A stretch of 64,000 nucleotides of DNA from Eubacterium maltosivorans. Its GTDB lineage: Bacteria > Bacillota > Clostridia > Eubacteriales > Eubacteriaceae. The position numbers were made by a program, and so were the translations under genes. Each line of letters starts with the position of its first letter. The first letter of the stretch is position 1. The notes beneath the pieces were generated by a model, which did not search any database, was not told where the DNA came from, and was given only the letters and a program-made list of their open reading frames with translations. Where the stretch lies: the NCBI RefSeq assembly GCF_002441855.2, contig NZ_CP029487.1, positions 1,798,001 through 1,862,000 of the forward strand. The letters run 5' to 3'. Below are positions 1 through 9,146 of the stretch, piece by piece.

Positions 1-2857
1 GGTCGGTAAGGACAGACTCCACAGCAGAGCCGCCGCCCTGAATACGCGGCAGAATCTTCTGCAGAATGGCATGGTCCAGCCCATCCTCCTGGCTCATAAG
101 GCCATACTCAGCATTGTAGAGCAGGTAGAAACAGATTTCGTCACGTACCCGGTAGCCGATCTGGGCGTTGGCCTTCATAAGAATACCGTTCATGGCCTCA
201 AGCAGCGTGACAACCTCCTGGATCATATCGCGCTGACGTGTGCAATTGGCCAAAACCAAAACATCACTTTTTAAAAATTTGTTGCCCAGATGAATAGGCT
301 CCGGCATGGTGCGCGGCGGGTTTTGCAGATGCAGGCTCACCTGTCCGATCTCGATGAGGCTCGCCCGGTCCAGCACCTTGCGGCTCAGCGCAAAGGCAGT
401 TTCCTCGCTGCTGACAGTGCCGATGATATAGAGGTTTTCCGGCAGGTAAAGCTCGCCGTAGCGTTCTCTTGCCAGCTCGTCACGGCCAAAGGCCTCGTCT
501 CCCAGCAGGGGGTCGGTCACGGTACGGCCTTCCCGGTCCCGCCGGGTTTCCATGACCGATAAAATCTCACTGAAATAGTATTCGACCCGGGCCAGATTCA
601 TCTCATCCAGACAGAGGAAGTAAGGCTTTCTGGGATTATCCACCGCTTCTCTTATGAAGTCATTGAGCGCGCCAGGCACAAAACGCCCGGAAGAATCCAG
701 ATAGCCGAGCAGACCTCTGGAGTCCTTCCAGTCTGGGCGGACTGGCACCTGCTTATAGCGGCCGTTTTCTGTGTTGGCTCCCATGGCCTCGGCAAACAGA
801 CGGGCCAGACTCGACTTTCCAATCCCCGCAATGCCAGTCAGAATCACAAAGGGCTTGGCTTTCAGGCAGAGATAGAGGTTTTCCACAATACCCGGCGTGC
901 AGGTAAAGCCGTGAGCGGTGATATAAGTGCCCACCTGACGCAGAGTGCCGGGGATATCCACCGGCTCTTCCACCAGGTTTTCGACCCGCTCCAGGATACG
1001 TTCCACTGCGTTAACCTCCTCGGTCTCAGCTGAGGATTCCTCCATGACACGCTTGGTTTCCAGGTAAGCCGCCTCGCTGATACTGCGGACTGCCTTTTTG
1101 GGGGCTTCATTGGGGGCTTCAGGCCTTTCCGGCTCCGCTGAAGCGGCAGGCTCAGGCTGAACAGGCTCAGGCGCAGGCGCCACAGCCTCTGGCTGGGTTT
1201 CGTCTACAGGCTCTGCGGTTTCATCCACCGGCTCCCATTCAATGATTTCAGGCTCGCTGCTATCCTCAGGCGTAATGGTCTCGGCCACCGCCATTTCCTG
1301 AACCTCTGGTTCTGCTTCAGTGGCAGGTTGAACGGCAGGCTCCTGGTCCTCAACGCTTTCCGCTTCGGGCATTTCAGGGGTTTCAAGTTCCTCTGGTTCT
1401 TCCTCCTCGGGGTAGAGGTTCAAAATACAGCGTTCGTAATAATCGTTGTAGACTTCCAGCATTTCCTGAAGGTCCTTCTCCAGCTGTGCGTCGCCCGGCA
1501 CCATGCGGTCATATTCCCTGTAAAAGACCACGCCTTCGCGAAAGCGGTCGTCGTACAGATCCACATCCTTGCTGCCAGTGTCGAAACCTCTGGGGTCTAC
1601 CCTTCTCTGAATTTCCGCTGCCAGTGGGCGCAGAGCAGCGGCCACAACAGGCTTCACATCCTCCTGGCCGGTTTTCAGCGCTTCTTCCTCAATTTCCTTA
1701 AAGCCGTGGAACAGCGTCAGATACAGCTTCTGGGTATCCTTGTTGAGCAGATACTGCACAAAGACGCCGGTATTCGGCACTCTGGTGATATTGCGGTCAA
1801 GCACTGCCACCCAGGGGGTCTCGGTCCATTCCTCTACCCCTGCAAACCCGGTGACCTTATAGCGGTCGCCGTCCACAAATTTCAGGGCCTCAATGCAGCC
1901 GGGAATGCCGTCGGTCAGGATATCTTTAAAGGAATAGCGGAAATCTCTGGTAAAATAATGACCGTACTCGTCGATGAGACTGGTCAGATTTTCCTGAAGT
2001 CCGGGGCCGTCCATACGCTCAAAGTAATGCTCAATTTTCTGGTCCAGCAGCTCGATGATCAGGCGCTTGTCATCTGTGCTCAGCTCATCCAGCATAGAAA
2101 CTTCCAGAGCAAAGTAGAAATGCTCGTCAATGGTTTCCATGACCAGGAAACCCTTTTCCGCCATCAGGGCATAGGGGCCGTCCATCAAAAAGGCCAGCAC
2201 ATCGTCCAGCCCTGCTTCTTTTACATTTTCGATGGTCTTATCTGCGTTTTTATCCTGGGGTTTACCCTGTGCCTCTCTGGCCTCATAAAACTTTTTGACC
2301 CCTGCGGACACCATAAACACATCGGCCTTACCGCGGTTGTCTGCCTGCTCCAGATAATTTTTCAAAAAAACCATCTCGTAGGAGCTTTTAAAGGAGACCA
2401 CGGTTTTGCCAGGTCCCAGGTAATCAAAAAGCTCCTGCTTTTTAGTCAGCGCCTCATCGGTGGGCAGGATCATCTTAACCAGAAACGCGTCAGCCTCAAG
2501 CTTTTCGAACTGGAGAATCGGCCGCTCATCCAGCTGGTACTCGGTCATATTTTCAAAGAAATTTTCATAATCCGGGAACAGACCAATAAATTTGCTGCTC
2601 AGGGCCTTGCTCCAGGTCAGCTTAATATTGCTCGCGCTGCTCTCGCCGTAGCCGCACTCAATATAGGAGGGAAACTCCCGTCCCTCAAACAGGAAAACCA
2701 CCCGTGTCTCCCCGCTCTCTGCGCCGAAAAATTTGTTCAGCTCCGCCGGAATTGTCATGCCGCCGTCTCTGAATACAAACTGGTCAGTAATAAAGGTTAC
2801 CGTATAATCATTCAGCATTTTCCACGCGTCGTTAGGTCCGAAATTTTGCTCGATCAT
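1..2857 (-). CDS. McrB-like AAA+ ATPase with DUF3578 (MrcB_N) domain, 3' end missing
   Basis: The reading frame starts at ATG 2857, after the SD sequence GAGGTG, and is open to the left edge of the window, so the C-terminus is missing. The middle region (about residues 315-460) matches the MrcB N-terminal/DUF3578 pattern: WVAVLDRNITRVPNTGVF, YLTLFHG, then a D-L-x-x-M-L-E-V-Y stretch. A Glu/Pro-rich linker of about 140 residues follows. The AAA+ core then shows Walker A GIAGIGKSS, a McrB-type Walker B (CLDEMNLARVEYYFSEIL) and LYIIGTVSSEET...LSRKVLDRAS. McrB proteins are GTPases that power the McrC nuclease on modified DNA. The usual McrB signature MNxxDR is not exact here. The first 250 residues are an additional domain that I do not recognise. 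McrC would be expected just off the left edge. A restriction or defence role is inferred from the family. Confidence 0.8.
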   Translation of the reverse strand, partial: MIEQNFGPNDAWKMLNDYTVTFITDQFVFRDGGMTIPAELNKFFGAESGETRVVFLFEGREFPSYIECGYGESSASNIKLTWSKALSSKFIGLFPDYENFFENMTEYQLDERPILQFEKLEADAFLVKMILPTDEALTKKQELFDYLGPGKTVVSFKSSYEMVFLKNYLEQADNRGKADVFMVSAGVKKFYEAREAQGKPQDKNADKTIENVKEAGLDDVLAFLMDGPYALMAEKGFLVMETIDEHFYFALEVSMLDELSTDDKRLIIELLDQKIEHYFERMDGPGLQENLTSLIDEYGHYFTRDFRYSFKDILTDGIPGCIEALKFVDGDRYKVTGFAGVEEWTETPWVAVLDRNITRVPNTGVFVQYLLNKDTQKLYLTLFHGFKEIEEEALKTGQEDVKPVVAAALRPLAAEIQRRVDPRGFDTGSKDVDLYDDRFREGVVFYREYDRMVPGDAQLEKDLQEMLEVYNDYYERCILNLYPEEEEPEELETPEMPEAESVEDQEPAVQPATEAEPEVQEMAVAETITPEDSSEPEIIEWEPVDETAEPVDETQPEAVAPAPEPVQPEPAASAEPERPEAPNEAPKKAVRSISEAAYLETKRVMEESSAETEEVNAVERILERVENLVEEPVDIPGTLRQVGTYITAHGFTCTPGIVENLYLCLKAKPFVILTGIAGIGKSSLARLFAEAMGANTENGRYKQVPVRPDWKDSRGLLGYLDSSGRFVPGALNDFIREAVDNPRKPYFLCLDEMNLARVEYYFSEILSVMETRRDREGRTVTDPLLGDEAFGRDELARERYGELYLPENLYIIGTVSSEETAFALSRKVLDRASLIEIGQVSLHLQNPPRTMPEPIHLGNKFLKSDVLVLANCTRQRDMIQEVVTLLEAMNGILMKANAQIGYRVRDEICFYLLYNAEYGLMSQEDGLDHAILQKILPRIQGGGSAVESVLTD

Positions 2858-3028
2858 CTATGAATCACCTCGTTGATTTGGTTATCGTTTGATTTTTATT
2901 TACAGATACTATTGTAACATTTCTATGGACAAAGGGATATTCAATATTTTTACCTTTAAAGATAAAATCCCACGGATTCAGGCCCACTGTCCTCTTACGT
3001 TTACAGATACACCCAAGAAAAACAAATC

Positions 3029-3487
3029 CTAAATAAAATCATCAAAGCTGTTGCTGTAAACACTCAAAAAGTCATAAAGCTCACGGTCTTCATCCATTTC
3101 TCCCCAGACTTTTGGCGCTGCAGTCCAGTATTTCTGCTGGAACCGCTTCCAATTTTTTGAACCGAAAAAAACCGGACCCAGGTGCAGTCCTATCTTGATA
3201 AAATAAAGGCGATGGTCTCTCTTAAAGGCTCCGATCGCACGATGGGTGTCTTCAAAAACAGGCTTTCCTTCAGCGTTCAGCCCCACAGCGTAATCTCCTG
3301 TATTGGGAATCCGGTAGGCCCACTCACTTGATGCGCCCAAGGGGGACACGATCCTGGCTTTCTCAGGATTCAAATAGTGGTCGTCATCGCCAAACAGCTG
3401 GATTCCGGTCCAAGCGGCCGCATAAAAAAATGCGACTGCAGCAAACAGTATGCCTGCCCCCTTCAAAATCAACCTGCTTTTTTTCAT
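3029..3487 (-). CDS. Hypothetical small membrane-anchored protein
   Basis: This is a 152-residue protein starting at ATG 3487 behind a strong SD (GGGGGAGATTAA). Residues 1-31 are a basic N-terminus followed by one hydrophobic helix (LILKGAGILFAAVAFFYAAA), either a signal anchor or an uncleaved signal peptide; there is no lipobox cysteine. The remaining 120 residues are soluble, mixed and rich in Asp, Lys and Tyr, and presumably lie outside the membrane. I recognise no family. It is monocistronic, separated from the McrB-like gene by about 170 bp of AT-rich DNA. Function unknown. Confidence 0.6.
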   Translation of the reverse strand: MKKSRLILKGAGILFAAVAFFYAAAWTGIQLFGDDDHYLNPEKARIVSPLGASSEWAYRIPNTGDYAVGLNAEGKPVFEDTHRAIGAFKRDHRLYFIKIGLHLGPVFFGSKNWKRFQQKYWTAAPKVWGEMDEDRELYDFLSVYSNSFDDFI

Positions 3488-3601
3488 TTAATCTCCCCCT
3501 TCAGACATAAACGCCTCTCGTCCTAAAATCAATGGTTTAATTGATTTTAGCACAGCTTTAGGCCTTTGCAAAGGATATCCCAAATTTTACTTTTGGCTTA
3601 A

Positions 3602-3643
3602 GAAAAAAGAGAGCGCCGTATGCTGTGCGCACTACGCTCTCTC
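3602..3643 (-). terminator. Intrinsic terminator of the radical SAM/ABC operon
   Basis: On the minus strand GAGAGCG (3641-3635) pairs with CGCTCTC (3615-3609) and is followed by CTTTTTTCTT. It lies just beyond the ATPase stop codon. Confidence 0.8.
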
Positions 3644-3661
3644 ACTGGTTTCTGCTCCTCC

Positions 3662-4402
3662 CTAAAGGTCTCGGAGGATTTCCAGAATATTCTTTTTTTC
3701 TTTTCCAAAATCTGGGTCCATAAGCTGCTCCAGAGGGTCCTCTTTGTCAAAATTTCTCTCTATCTCCCTGACAATACAGCCTGGCCTTTTGCTGAAAACC
3801 AGTATCCGGTGGCCCAGCACCAGAGCCTCCTCGACATCATGGGTGACAAAGAGTACCGTGGGGCGCAGATCGCGCCAGACTGATAAAACCAGTTCCTGCA
3901 TCTTTGGCCGCAGCTGAGCGTCCAGCGCAGCAAAGGGCTCATCCATGAGCAGGCATTGGGGCTCCATAACCAGCAGCCGCGCCAACGCTGTGCGCTGCTG
4001 CATACCACCGGACAGAGCGTCTGGATAGTAATCGCCAAAATCCGCCAGGCCTGTGAGCGCCATAAAACGGTTCACCCGATCCAGCTGCTCCTTTCCCCGC
4101 ACACCTGCCTGCCTCAGGCCAAAGGCCACGTTGCCCGCTGCGGTAAGCCAGTCGAACAGAACAGGTGTCTGAAACATCATGCCCCGCTCTGCGCCTGGGC
4201 CTGTCACAGGGCTTTCATTAAAGCAGACCGATCCTGCCACGGGCTTTTCAAAACCGGCTGCCAGCTTTAAAAGCGTTGACTTTCCGCAGCCGCTGGGTCC
4301 CAGCAATACGGTGATTCTCCCCGGCTCTGCCCTGAAGCTCACATCCTTTAAAACCTCCAGGCCGCCATAGCCATGAGATATATTTTTAAATTCCAGACTC
4401 AT
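3662..4402 (-). CDS. ABC transporter ATP-binding protein, nitrate/sulfonate/taurine (SsuB/TauB) type
   Basis: This 246-residue nucleotide-binding subunit energises import together with the adjacent permease and lipoprotein. Visible motifs in order are Walker A GPSGCGKST, the Q-loop region (MMFQTPVLFDWLT), the ABC signature LSGGMQQR, Walker B CLLMDEPFAALDA, and the switch histidine in VLFVTHDVEEA. The FAALDAQLRPKMQE stretch is typical of the SsuB/TauB/ThiZ branch. Its start overlaps the end of the permease gene by 17 bp, indicating translational coupling. It is the last gene of a four-gene operon ending in an intrinsic terminator. The substrate cannot be read from the ATPase; candidates are sulfonates, pyrimidine or thiamine precursors, or aromatic precursors. 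Confidence 0.93.
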   Translation of the reverse strand: MSLEFKNISHGYGGLEVLKDVSFRAEPGRITVLLGPSGCGKSTLLKLAAGFEKPVAGSVCFNESPVTGPGAERGMMFQTPVLFDWLTAAGNVAFGLRQAGVRGKEQLDRVNRFMALTGLADFGDYYPDALSGGMQQRTALARLLVMEPQCLLMDEPFAALDAQLRPKMQELVLSVWRDLRPTVLFVTHDVEEALVLGHRILVFSKRPGCIVREIERNFDKEDPLEQLMDPDFGKEKKNILEILRDL

Positions 4403-5198
4403 TTTTCATGCCTCCCCTCGGGTAGATCCTTCTGCATATAACCACTAACAGAAAATCCGTCACCTTGGCTGCCACAGCAATGACGATCATCGCCGCCAGA
4501 ACCATATCCACATGGCCAAGCATTCGGGCGTCACTCATGATAGCGCCCAGTCCCTTTGTAACCCCGGTGACCTCGCCCAGCACCAGGTAGGCCCAGGCAA
4601 CGCCCAGCCCCAGACGAAGCCCTACCGCAGTCTGGGGGAAAGCCGCGGGAAAAATGACAGATCGGAAAAGTCTGAAGCCCTGCGCCCCCAGCATCTGTCC
4701 AGCCTGAATATACGTTTCCGGAATACCCGCCGCCCCGGCAGCGGTATTGACATAGATGGGAAAAAAAGCTGCCAGCGACATGAGAAAAAGGGTGTTTCCC
4801 TCACCCACCCCAAACCAGACAATGGCAATGGGCAACCAGCCGATGCCGGGCACCGCCTTGAGCAGATGGATCACCGGGTCAAAAAGACGTCTCAGCACCG
4901 TTATGCGGCCAGTCAGAAATCCCATAAGCATCCCCAGGCTTCCAGCCATAAAAAATCCGGCCAACACCCGGAGCAGACTGACCCCCAGGTTTTCCCACAG
5001 CGCGCCGGAATAAGGGGTGACGCCAAGACTGCCGGAGGCAAAGTCTGCCAGCACCCGAAGCAGCGCAACAGGAGACGGCAGCTTATAGGCTGGTATCTGT
5101 CCAGAGACAGACAGCCAGAGCCAGACCAGTACCACCACCGCCGGGACGATCCATCCCACCAGATCCACCCGCTTTATGATGCTTCGTAACCTTTCCAT
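4386..5198 (-). CDS. ABC transporter permease, SsuC/TauC type
   Basis: This 270-residue inner-membrane subunit has about six hydrophobic helices. The EAA-loop region reads GIPETYIQAGQMLGAQGFRLF...IFPAAFPQTAVGLRLGLG, a close match to the SsuC/TauC/ThiX permeases of the binding-protein-dependent transport family. It starts 8 bp after the substrate-binding protein stop codon and overlaps the ATPase start, so the three transporter genes are one unit. No strong SD precedes the ATG, which again suggests coupled translation. Confidence 0.92.
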   Translation of the reverse strand: MERLRSIIKRVDLVGWIVPAVVVLVWLWLSVSGQIPAYKLPSPVALLRVLADFASGSLGVTPYSGALWENLGVSLLRVLAGFFMAGSLGMLMGFLTGRITVLRRLFDPVIHLLKAVPGIGWLPIAIVWFGVGEGNTLFLMSLAAFFPIYVNTAAGAAGIPETYIQAGQMLGAQGFRLFRSVIFPAAFPQTAVGLRLGLGVAWAYLVLGEVTGVTKGLGAIMSDARMLGHVDMVLAAMIVIAVAAKVTDFLLVVICRRIYPRGGMKNESGI

Positions 5199-5206
5199 CG
5201 GTTTGC

Positions 5207-6175
5207 CTAACGCCGTTTAGCGGCCTGTTCCAGAAAGCTGAGGTCAAACATGGCGTCGATATCCGGCACATTGTCGATCATGCCCAGCTCCTTCATGCGG
5301 TCCGCCAGGTTTCTGGTATTCTGGATAAAGGTATCGTCAATGTCTGAGCAGAGCTCAATATTGTCTGCCGAGATTTCAAGCAGAGCCTTGTCCGTACCAA
5401 ATTCTGCCGATTTATCCAGCCATTTCTCCTTGTTCTCGTTCAGCATCCTGGTCGCGTCCACATGGGCGTTAACCAAATCCTGAACCCTTTCCGGTTTATT
5501 TTTAATGGTATCCTCGGTAACGATCATCGCCGCATTGATGGTGCCAATGCTGTCGTCAAAGTAGGGATAGCTCAGAATACGCCCATACCCCTCCTGAACA
5601 GCCTGAGACGGGTATGGCTCGCCGCTTAAAAAAGCATCAATATCCCCGTTTACCAAGGCCTGTCCCATATCGAAAAAGTCGATGCGCTTAAGCTCCACAT
5701 CGGTGTCCGGGTTAATGCCATTGCGTTTAAGCACCTCCAGCAGCAGGGCATGGTGCATGGTGCCCGGCACATAGGCAATGCGCTTGCCCTTCAGGTCTGC
5801 CTCACTCTGAATACCAGAATCGCTGCCCACCACCAGAGCCGAGCATTTGTTGCACAGGCTGGTGACGATCTTGACCGGTTCACCCTTGGAGGCAGCTGTA
5901 ATGGCAGTGACCAGTGTGGTACCGCACATATCCAGACTGCCGGCCAACAGCGCGGTTTTCTGGTCTCCAGGATTGGTGAACGGCAGAACCTCGACACTTT
6001 CTGGCATAAATTCATCGTAAAAATAAGGGGTGATGGTCTGGGCTGTTTTCCAGGTTCCCACAGTTACCTTCTCACGCTTTTCCCCCTGATCCTCTTTAGA
6101 GCTGCTGCAGCCCGCAAACAGGCCCGCTGCCATTACCACAGCAAGCGCCATTGCCATACATTTTTTTAATTTCAT
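5207..6175 (-). CDS. Substrate-binding lipoprotein of ABC transporter (SsuA/ThiY/TauA, NMT1-like)
   Basis: This 322-residue extracytoplasmic solute-binding protein is of the periplasmic-binding type II (SsuA/ThiY) fold. The ATG at 6175 is chosen because GGGAGG lies directly upstream and because it gives a proper lipoprotein signal: MKLKKCMAMAL, a hydrophobic core, and the lipobox LFAGC with the lipidated Cys at residue 22. Family features include GSLDMCGTTLVTAI near residue 80, LKGKRIAYVPG near residue 130, and a second lobe with ALVNGDIDAFLSGEPYPSQA. The ligand is unknown. Because its upstream neighbour is a BioB-like radical SAM enzyme, a cofactor or vitamin precursor is more plausible than a simple sulfonate, but this is inference. 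Confidence 0.88.
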   Translation of the reverse strand: MKLKKCMAMALAVVMAAGLFAGCSSSKEDQGEKREKVTVGTWKTAQTITPYFYDEFMPESVEVLPFTNPGDQKTALLAGSLDMCGTTLVTAITAASKGEPVKIVTSLCNKCSALVVGSDSGIQSEADLKGKRIAYVPGTMHHALLLEVLKRNGINPDTDVELKRIDFFDMGQALVNGDIDAFLSGEPYPSQAVQEGYGRILSYPYFDDSIGTINAAMIVTEDTIKNKPERVQDLVNAHVDATRMLNENKEKWLDKSAEFGTDKALLEISADNIELCSDIDDTFIQNTRNLADRMKELGMIDNVPDIDAMFDLSFLEQAAKRR

Positions 6176-6192
6176 TTTTTCCTCCCTTTTTA

Positions 6193-7209
6193 TTACATTT
6201 CCAGTCCGGCACACAAGGTGTAGCCAGCCTGTTCAAACCATTTCTCTGCTGTCTGAGCATCGAACTGATTCCATTTTTCTTTTGGCAGACAGCAGCTGTC
6301 CCGTGGAATAGAACCGGTTTCCACCACAGCCACGTTGGCGCCGAAGCGCAGAGCCTTTGGTGTCGCCGGATGCACGCAGATGTCCGGCACTCGGCTGCCG
6401 CCAGCCAGACGCGTGACGGCCACAATCTGAGCCAGCCGGTTTTCGCTTATCTGCGGATGCACGCCCAGGGGGGTTCCCGGTACCGGTACGCGGGCCATAC
6501 CGCCGGTCACAATGGCCTTGTGCTCAATGGCGCACAGGCAGATATCCGCAATTTCCTCGTTGCTGTGCTCAACACCGATGGGTTCGACCAGAAAAACCAG
6601 CTTAAGCGGTGAATCCTTGACGGCGCCCAGGGTTTTCAGGCGCTCCACAGGGTTAAACCGGGTATCCCTGCCTTCCCCCAGTCTCAGAGAATGGTATATA
6701 AAGTCCACACCGGCGCGGTGAAGGGCATTGGCCTTTTCCAGATCAAACTCACCGACGTTCAGTCCAATCTCATAGCTGCCCGGCACAGCCCCGCGGATTT
6801 TTCCAATAAGCTCTGACAATACATCCAGACTGTAAAATTCTGTGGTTCTCAGCACGATCCAGCGCACCTTGTTTTCTGCATAGTCCCGGACGCTTTCGAT
6901 GATCTCCTCTTCTGAAAAATCCCGCTCGCGGTCTGCCTCCACAATCCCCCAGGCTTCACCCAGCGAACAAAAATCACAATTCATGGGGCAGGCCTTATAG
7001 TCAACGCCCATTGCGCCCCAGAGATAGGCTCTGTCGCCTGTCACATGCGACGCCACCCGCCGGGCCGCCTGTCCCAAACGCTCACAGGCCTCCGAATCCG
7101 GATCAATGCTGAGCAGACGAACCAGCTCTGCACGTTCCAAGGCCTTTCCATCAAGCACATTTCTCTCAGCCTTTTCAATAAAAGCAAACAGCTCTTCTTT
7201 TTCCTTCAT
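6193..7209 (-). CDS. BioB/HydE-like radical SAM enzyme
   Basis: This protein of about 338 residues has the radical SAM cluster motif CPMNCDFCSL (CxxxCxxC) near residue 77, followed by a TIM-barrel-like region (WIVLRTTEFYSLDVLSEL, YEIGLNVGEFDLEKA, GVDFIYHSLRLGEGRDTRF). The C-terminal half resembles the BATS-type domain of biotin synthase and HydE relatives. I place the start at ATG 7209, behind AAAGGA with 7-nt spacing; an upstream in-frame GTG (7224) has no SD. A promoter-like TTGACA (7265-7270), 16 nt, TAATAG (7243-7248) lies upstream. It heads the operon with the SsuABC-type importer (17-bp gap). It is not a canonical biotin synthase. The substrate is unknown and may be the compound the transporter brings in. 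Confidence 0.85.
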   Translation of the reverse strand: MKEKEELFAFIEKAERNVLDGKALERAELVRLLSIDPDSEACERLGQAARRVASHVTGDRAYLWGAMGVDYKACPMNCDFCSLGEAWGIVEADRERDFSEEEIIESVRDYAENKVRWIVLRTTEFYSLDVLSELIGKIRGAVPGSYEIGLNVGEFDLEKANALHRAGVDFIYHSLRLGEGRDTRFNPVERLKTLGAVKDSPLKLVFLVEPIGVEHSNEEIADICLCAIEHKAIVTGGMARVPVPGTPLGVHPQISENRLAQIVAVTRLAGGSRVPDICVHPATPKALRFGANVAVVETGSIPRDSCCLPKEKWNQFDAQTAEKWFEQAGYTLCAGLEM

Positions 7210-7337
7210 TTCATTTCCTTTCACACATATCTTGTCATTCTTCTATTAGACTTTGTCATATAGATGTCAAAATGTAGTATAGCGTGTTTTAAGGCGTTTG
7301 TCCAGATGATTTTTAAGCCGCTGTCCATCTCCAAACA

Positions 7338-7372
7338 AAAAATCCCGGAACCAGACGGTCCGGGATTTTTCT
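7338..7372. terminator. Bidirectional intrinsic terminator
   Basis: AATCCCGG (7341-7348) pairs with CCGGGATT (7360-7367). T-runs follow on both strands. It sits just beyond the lipoprotein stop codon on the minus strand. Confidence 0.85.
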
Positions 7373-7380
7373 TTAGCAAT

Positions 7381-7875
7381 TTATTTTTTAATCATGTCTG
7401 TGGCCTTCTGAGAACCCTCCAGCATCAGGCTTGAGGCTTCCATGGCCATGCCGTCAGCTTCGCCCGCCTTGTCAACAAGGGCGTTCATAGCTGCTTCATC
7501 GATACTATTGGGATCAATGGGCGCATTAAAACATTCCTTATAAAGGGCAATGGCGGACAGCATTTTATCCGACGCTCCCTTAAAGCTGGATTGAATGTCC
7601 TCCATTTTTTTCGGGGCTTTTAAGGCTCCCAGCTTGGTCCAGCTGGTTTCCATTTCAGAAAGCTTTGACTGCACACTGTTGATCCAGTCCTGGCTTTCAT
7701 AGTCTGCTCCGCTTAAAAGCTTCTGCCAGTCTGTGTTCTCCTGGGAAATTTCAGTCGCCAGATTGGTAAACTCCTCGGCGTAAGCCTGGGTGCCGTCGTC
7801 GCCGCAGCCGGTAATGGACAGCGTCAGGCAAAAAACAATCAACAGAACCCCCAGCAGTTTCATTTGCTTTTTCAT
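7381..7875 (-). CDS. Hypothetical lipoprotein
   Basis: This predicted lipoprotein has 164 residues. The start ATG at 7875 follows GAGAGGAG and gives MKKQMKLLGVLL, a hydrophobic core and the lipobox SITGC, with the mature protein beginning at Cys23. An upstream GTG/ATG would add an unsupported leader. The mature part is acidic and predicted mainly helical (TEISQENTDWQKLL, IQSSFKGASDKMLSAI), with no Cys pairs or catalytic motif that I recognise. It is monocistronic, with its own terminator. Function unknown; it is presumably anchored on the outer face of the membrane. Confidence 0.75.
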   Translation of the reverse strand: MKKQMKLLGVLLIVFCLTLSITGCGDDGTQAYAEEFTNLATEISQENTDWQKLLSGADYESQDWINSVQSKLSEMETSWTKLGALKAPKKMEDIQSSFKGASDKMLSAIALYKECFNAPIDPNSIDEAAMNALVDKAGEADGMAMEASSLMLEGSQKATDMIKK

Positions 7876-8036
7876 TTTTCTTCTCCTCTCATCGTAAATG
7901 TTTACAACCATTTTAGCATATTTTTTATGCTAATAAAAGGAGACTTTGAATCACTTTTGACAAAATAACCACTTGTCTTTTCCTGCCTTTTGAGCTATTC
8001 TAATGACAAGGCTTACATAAACAGGAGGACTTTACC

Positions 8037-9146
8037 ATGTCCAATATTTTAGATTATCTTGACTGGCGGGGAGATCTTACCCTGGACCAGTCTCCCTTTA
8101 ACGCGGTAGACAACCTGATTCTCAGCTGCGTTTCCTATATCCGGTTCGAGGGCATTGTCCCAAACAGCACAGAAGCCGTCAGCATTGCCGAAGCTTTTGG
8201 ACGCTTTTCAGCACTGCCAGAGGCAGAGCAGCAGCTGCGCCTGCGGGTGGACGAAGACAGACGCCTTTTGAAGGCGCTGGCCCAGAGCCGCCGTTTTTCA
8301 GACATGGGGCTCTGCCTTTACGATGACCAGCTGGACCCCATCCTGGAAAAACAGTTTTGCGGGCTTACGGTTCTGACCGGTGACGGGCTGGCCTTTATTG
8401 CTTACCGTGGCACAGATAACACCCTGGTTGGCTGGAAAGAAGACTTTAACATGAGCTTTAAGACCTGTGTCCCCTCCCAGACCGAGGCCGCCGAGTATCT
8501 GAGGCGTGCTGCCGGGAGCCTGGGCGCCGTCCGTCTGCGCATAGGCGGCCACTCAAAGGGCGGCAATCTGGCAGTATACGCCGGTATTCATTGCGGGGCG
8601 TATCTCAACCGTATTGAGGTGATCTACAGCAACGATGGCCCCGGCTTTCCCGCGGAGGTGCTGGAAAGCCCCTCATACCTTGCCATTAATGACCGTATCC
8701 GTACTTTTGTACCCCAGACCTCCATTGTCGGCATGCTCCTTGAGCACGCAGAGGACTACACTGTGGTTCACAGCAAGCAAATCGGTATCGCCCAGCACGA
8801 CCCCTACTCCTGGGAAATTCTGGGGCCCGATTTCGTCTGTCTGGAATCTGTGACCGCTGGCTGCCGCTTCATGGACCAGACAGTCAAGGCCTGGGTCGAT
8901 GGTATGTCTCCTGAGGAGCGCGAGCAGTTTATCGACACCTTCTATGATATTCTCTCTGTAACACAGGCTCAAACCGTCAGTGATCTGGCACACTTCTCCC
9001 TGAAAAATGCCCGCGCTGTCAAAAAAACCCTTGAAAATACCGACCCTGAAACCAAAAAGATGATGACCGAAGCCATCTCCAAGCTTTTGGACGCTGCCAA
9101 GGAATCCTTCCATACCCTGCTGCCGCACAAAAAAGCCTCAGACTGA
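8037..9146 (+). CDS. Mbeg1-like (DUF2974) alpha/beta-hydrolase family protein
   Basis: This 369-residue protein starts at ATG 8037 behind ACAGGAGG. It opens with NILDYLDWRGDLTLDQSPFN, typical of the DUF2974/Mbeg1-like family, and carries the lipase-type nucleophile elbow GGHSKGGN (G-x-S-x-G, Ser near residue 180). YRGTDNTLVGWKEDFNM upstream of it and NDGPGFP downstream are standard landmarks in this family. No signal peptide is visible, so it should be cytosolic. It is a lone plus-strand gene between two minus-strand blocks. Members are thought to be serine hydrolases of unknown substrate. The catalytic serine is visible; the rest of the triad is not assigned. Confidence 0.85.
   Translation: MSNILDYLDWRGDLTLDQSPFNAVDNLILSCVSYIRFEGIVPNSTEAVSIAEAFGRFSALPEAEQQLRLRVDEDRRLLKALAQSRRFSDMGLCLYDDQLDPILEKQFCGLTVLTGDGLAFIAYRGTDNTLVGWKEDFNMSFKTCVPSQTEAAEYLRRAAGSLGAVRLRIGGHSKGGNLAVYAGIHCGAYLNRIEVIYSNDGPGFPAEVLESPSYLAINDRIRTFVPQTSIVGMLLEHAEDYTVVHSKQIGIAQHDPYSWEILGPDFVCLESVTAGCRFMDQTVKAWVDGMSPEEREQFIDTFYDILSVTQAQTVSDLAHFSLKNARAVKKTLENTDPETKKMMTEAISKLLDAAKESFHTLLPHKKASD

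Noticed and set aside
1328-2863. A 511-codon open frame on the plus strand
   Set aside because: It is the antisense of the McrB-like gene, whose minus frame has clear AAA+ motifs and an SD. The plus-strand translation shows no family motif.
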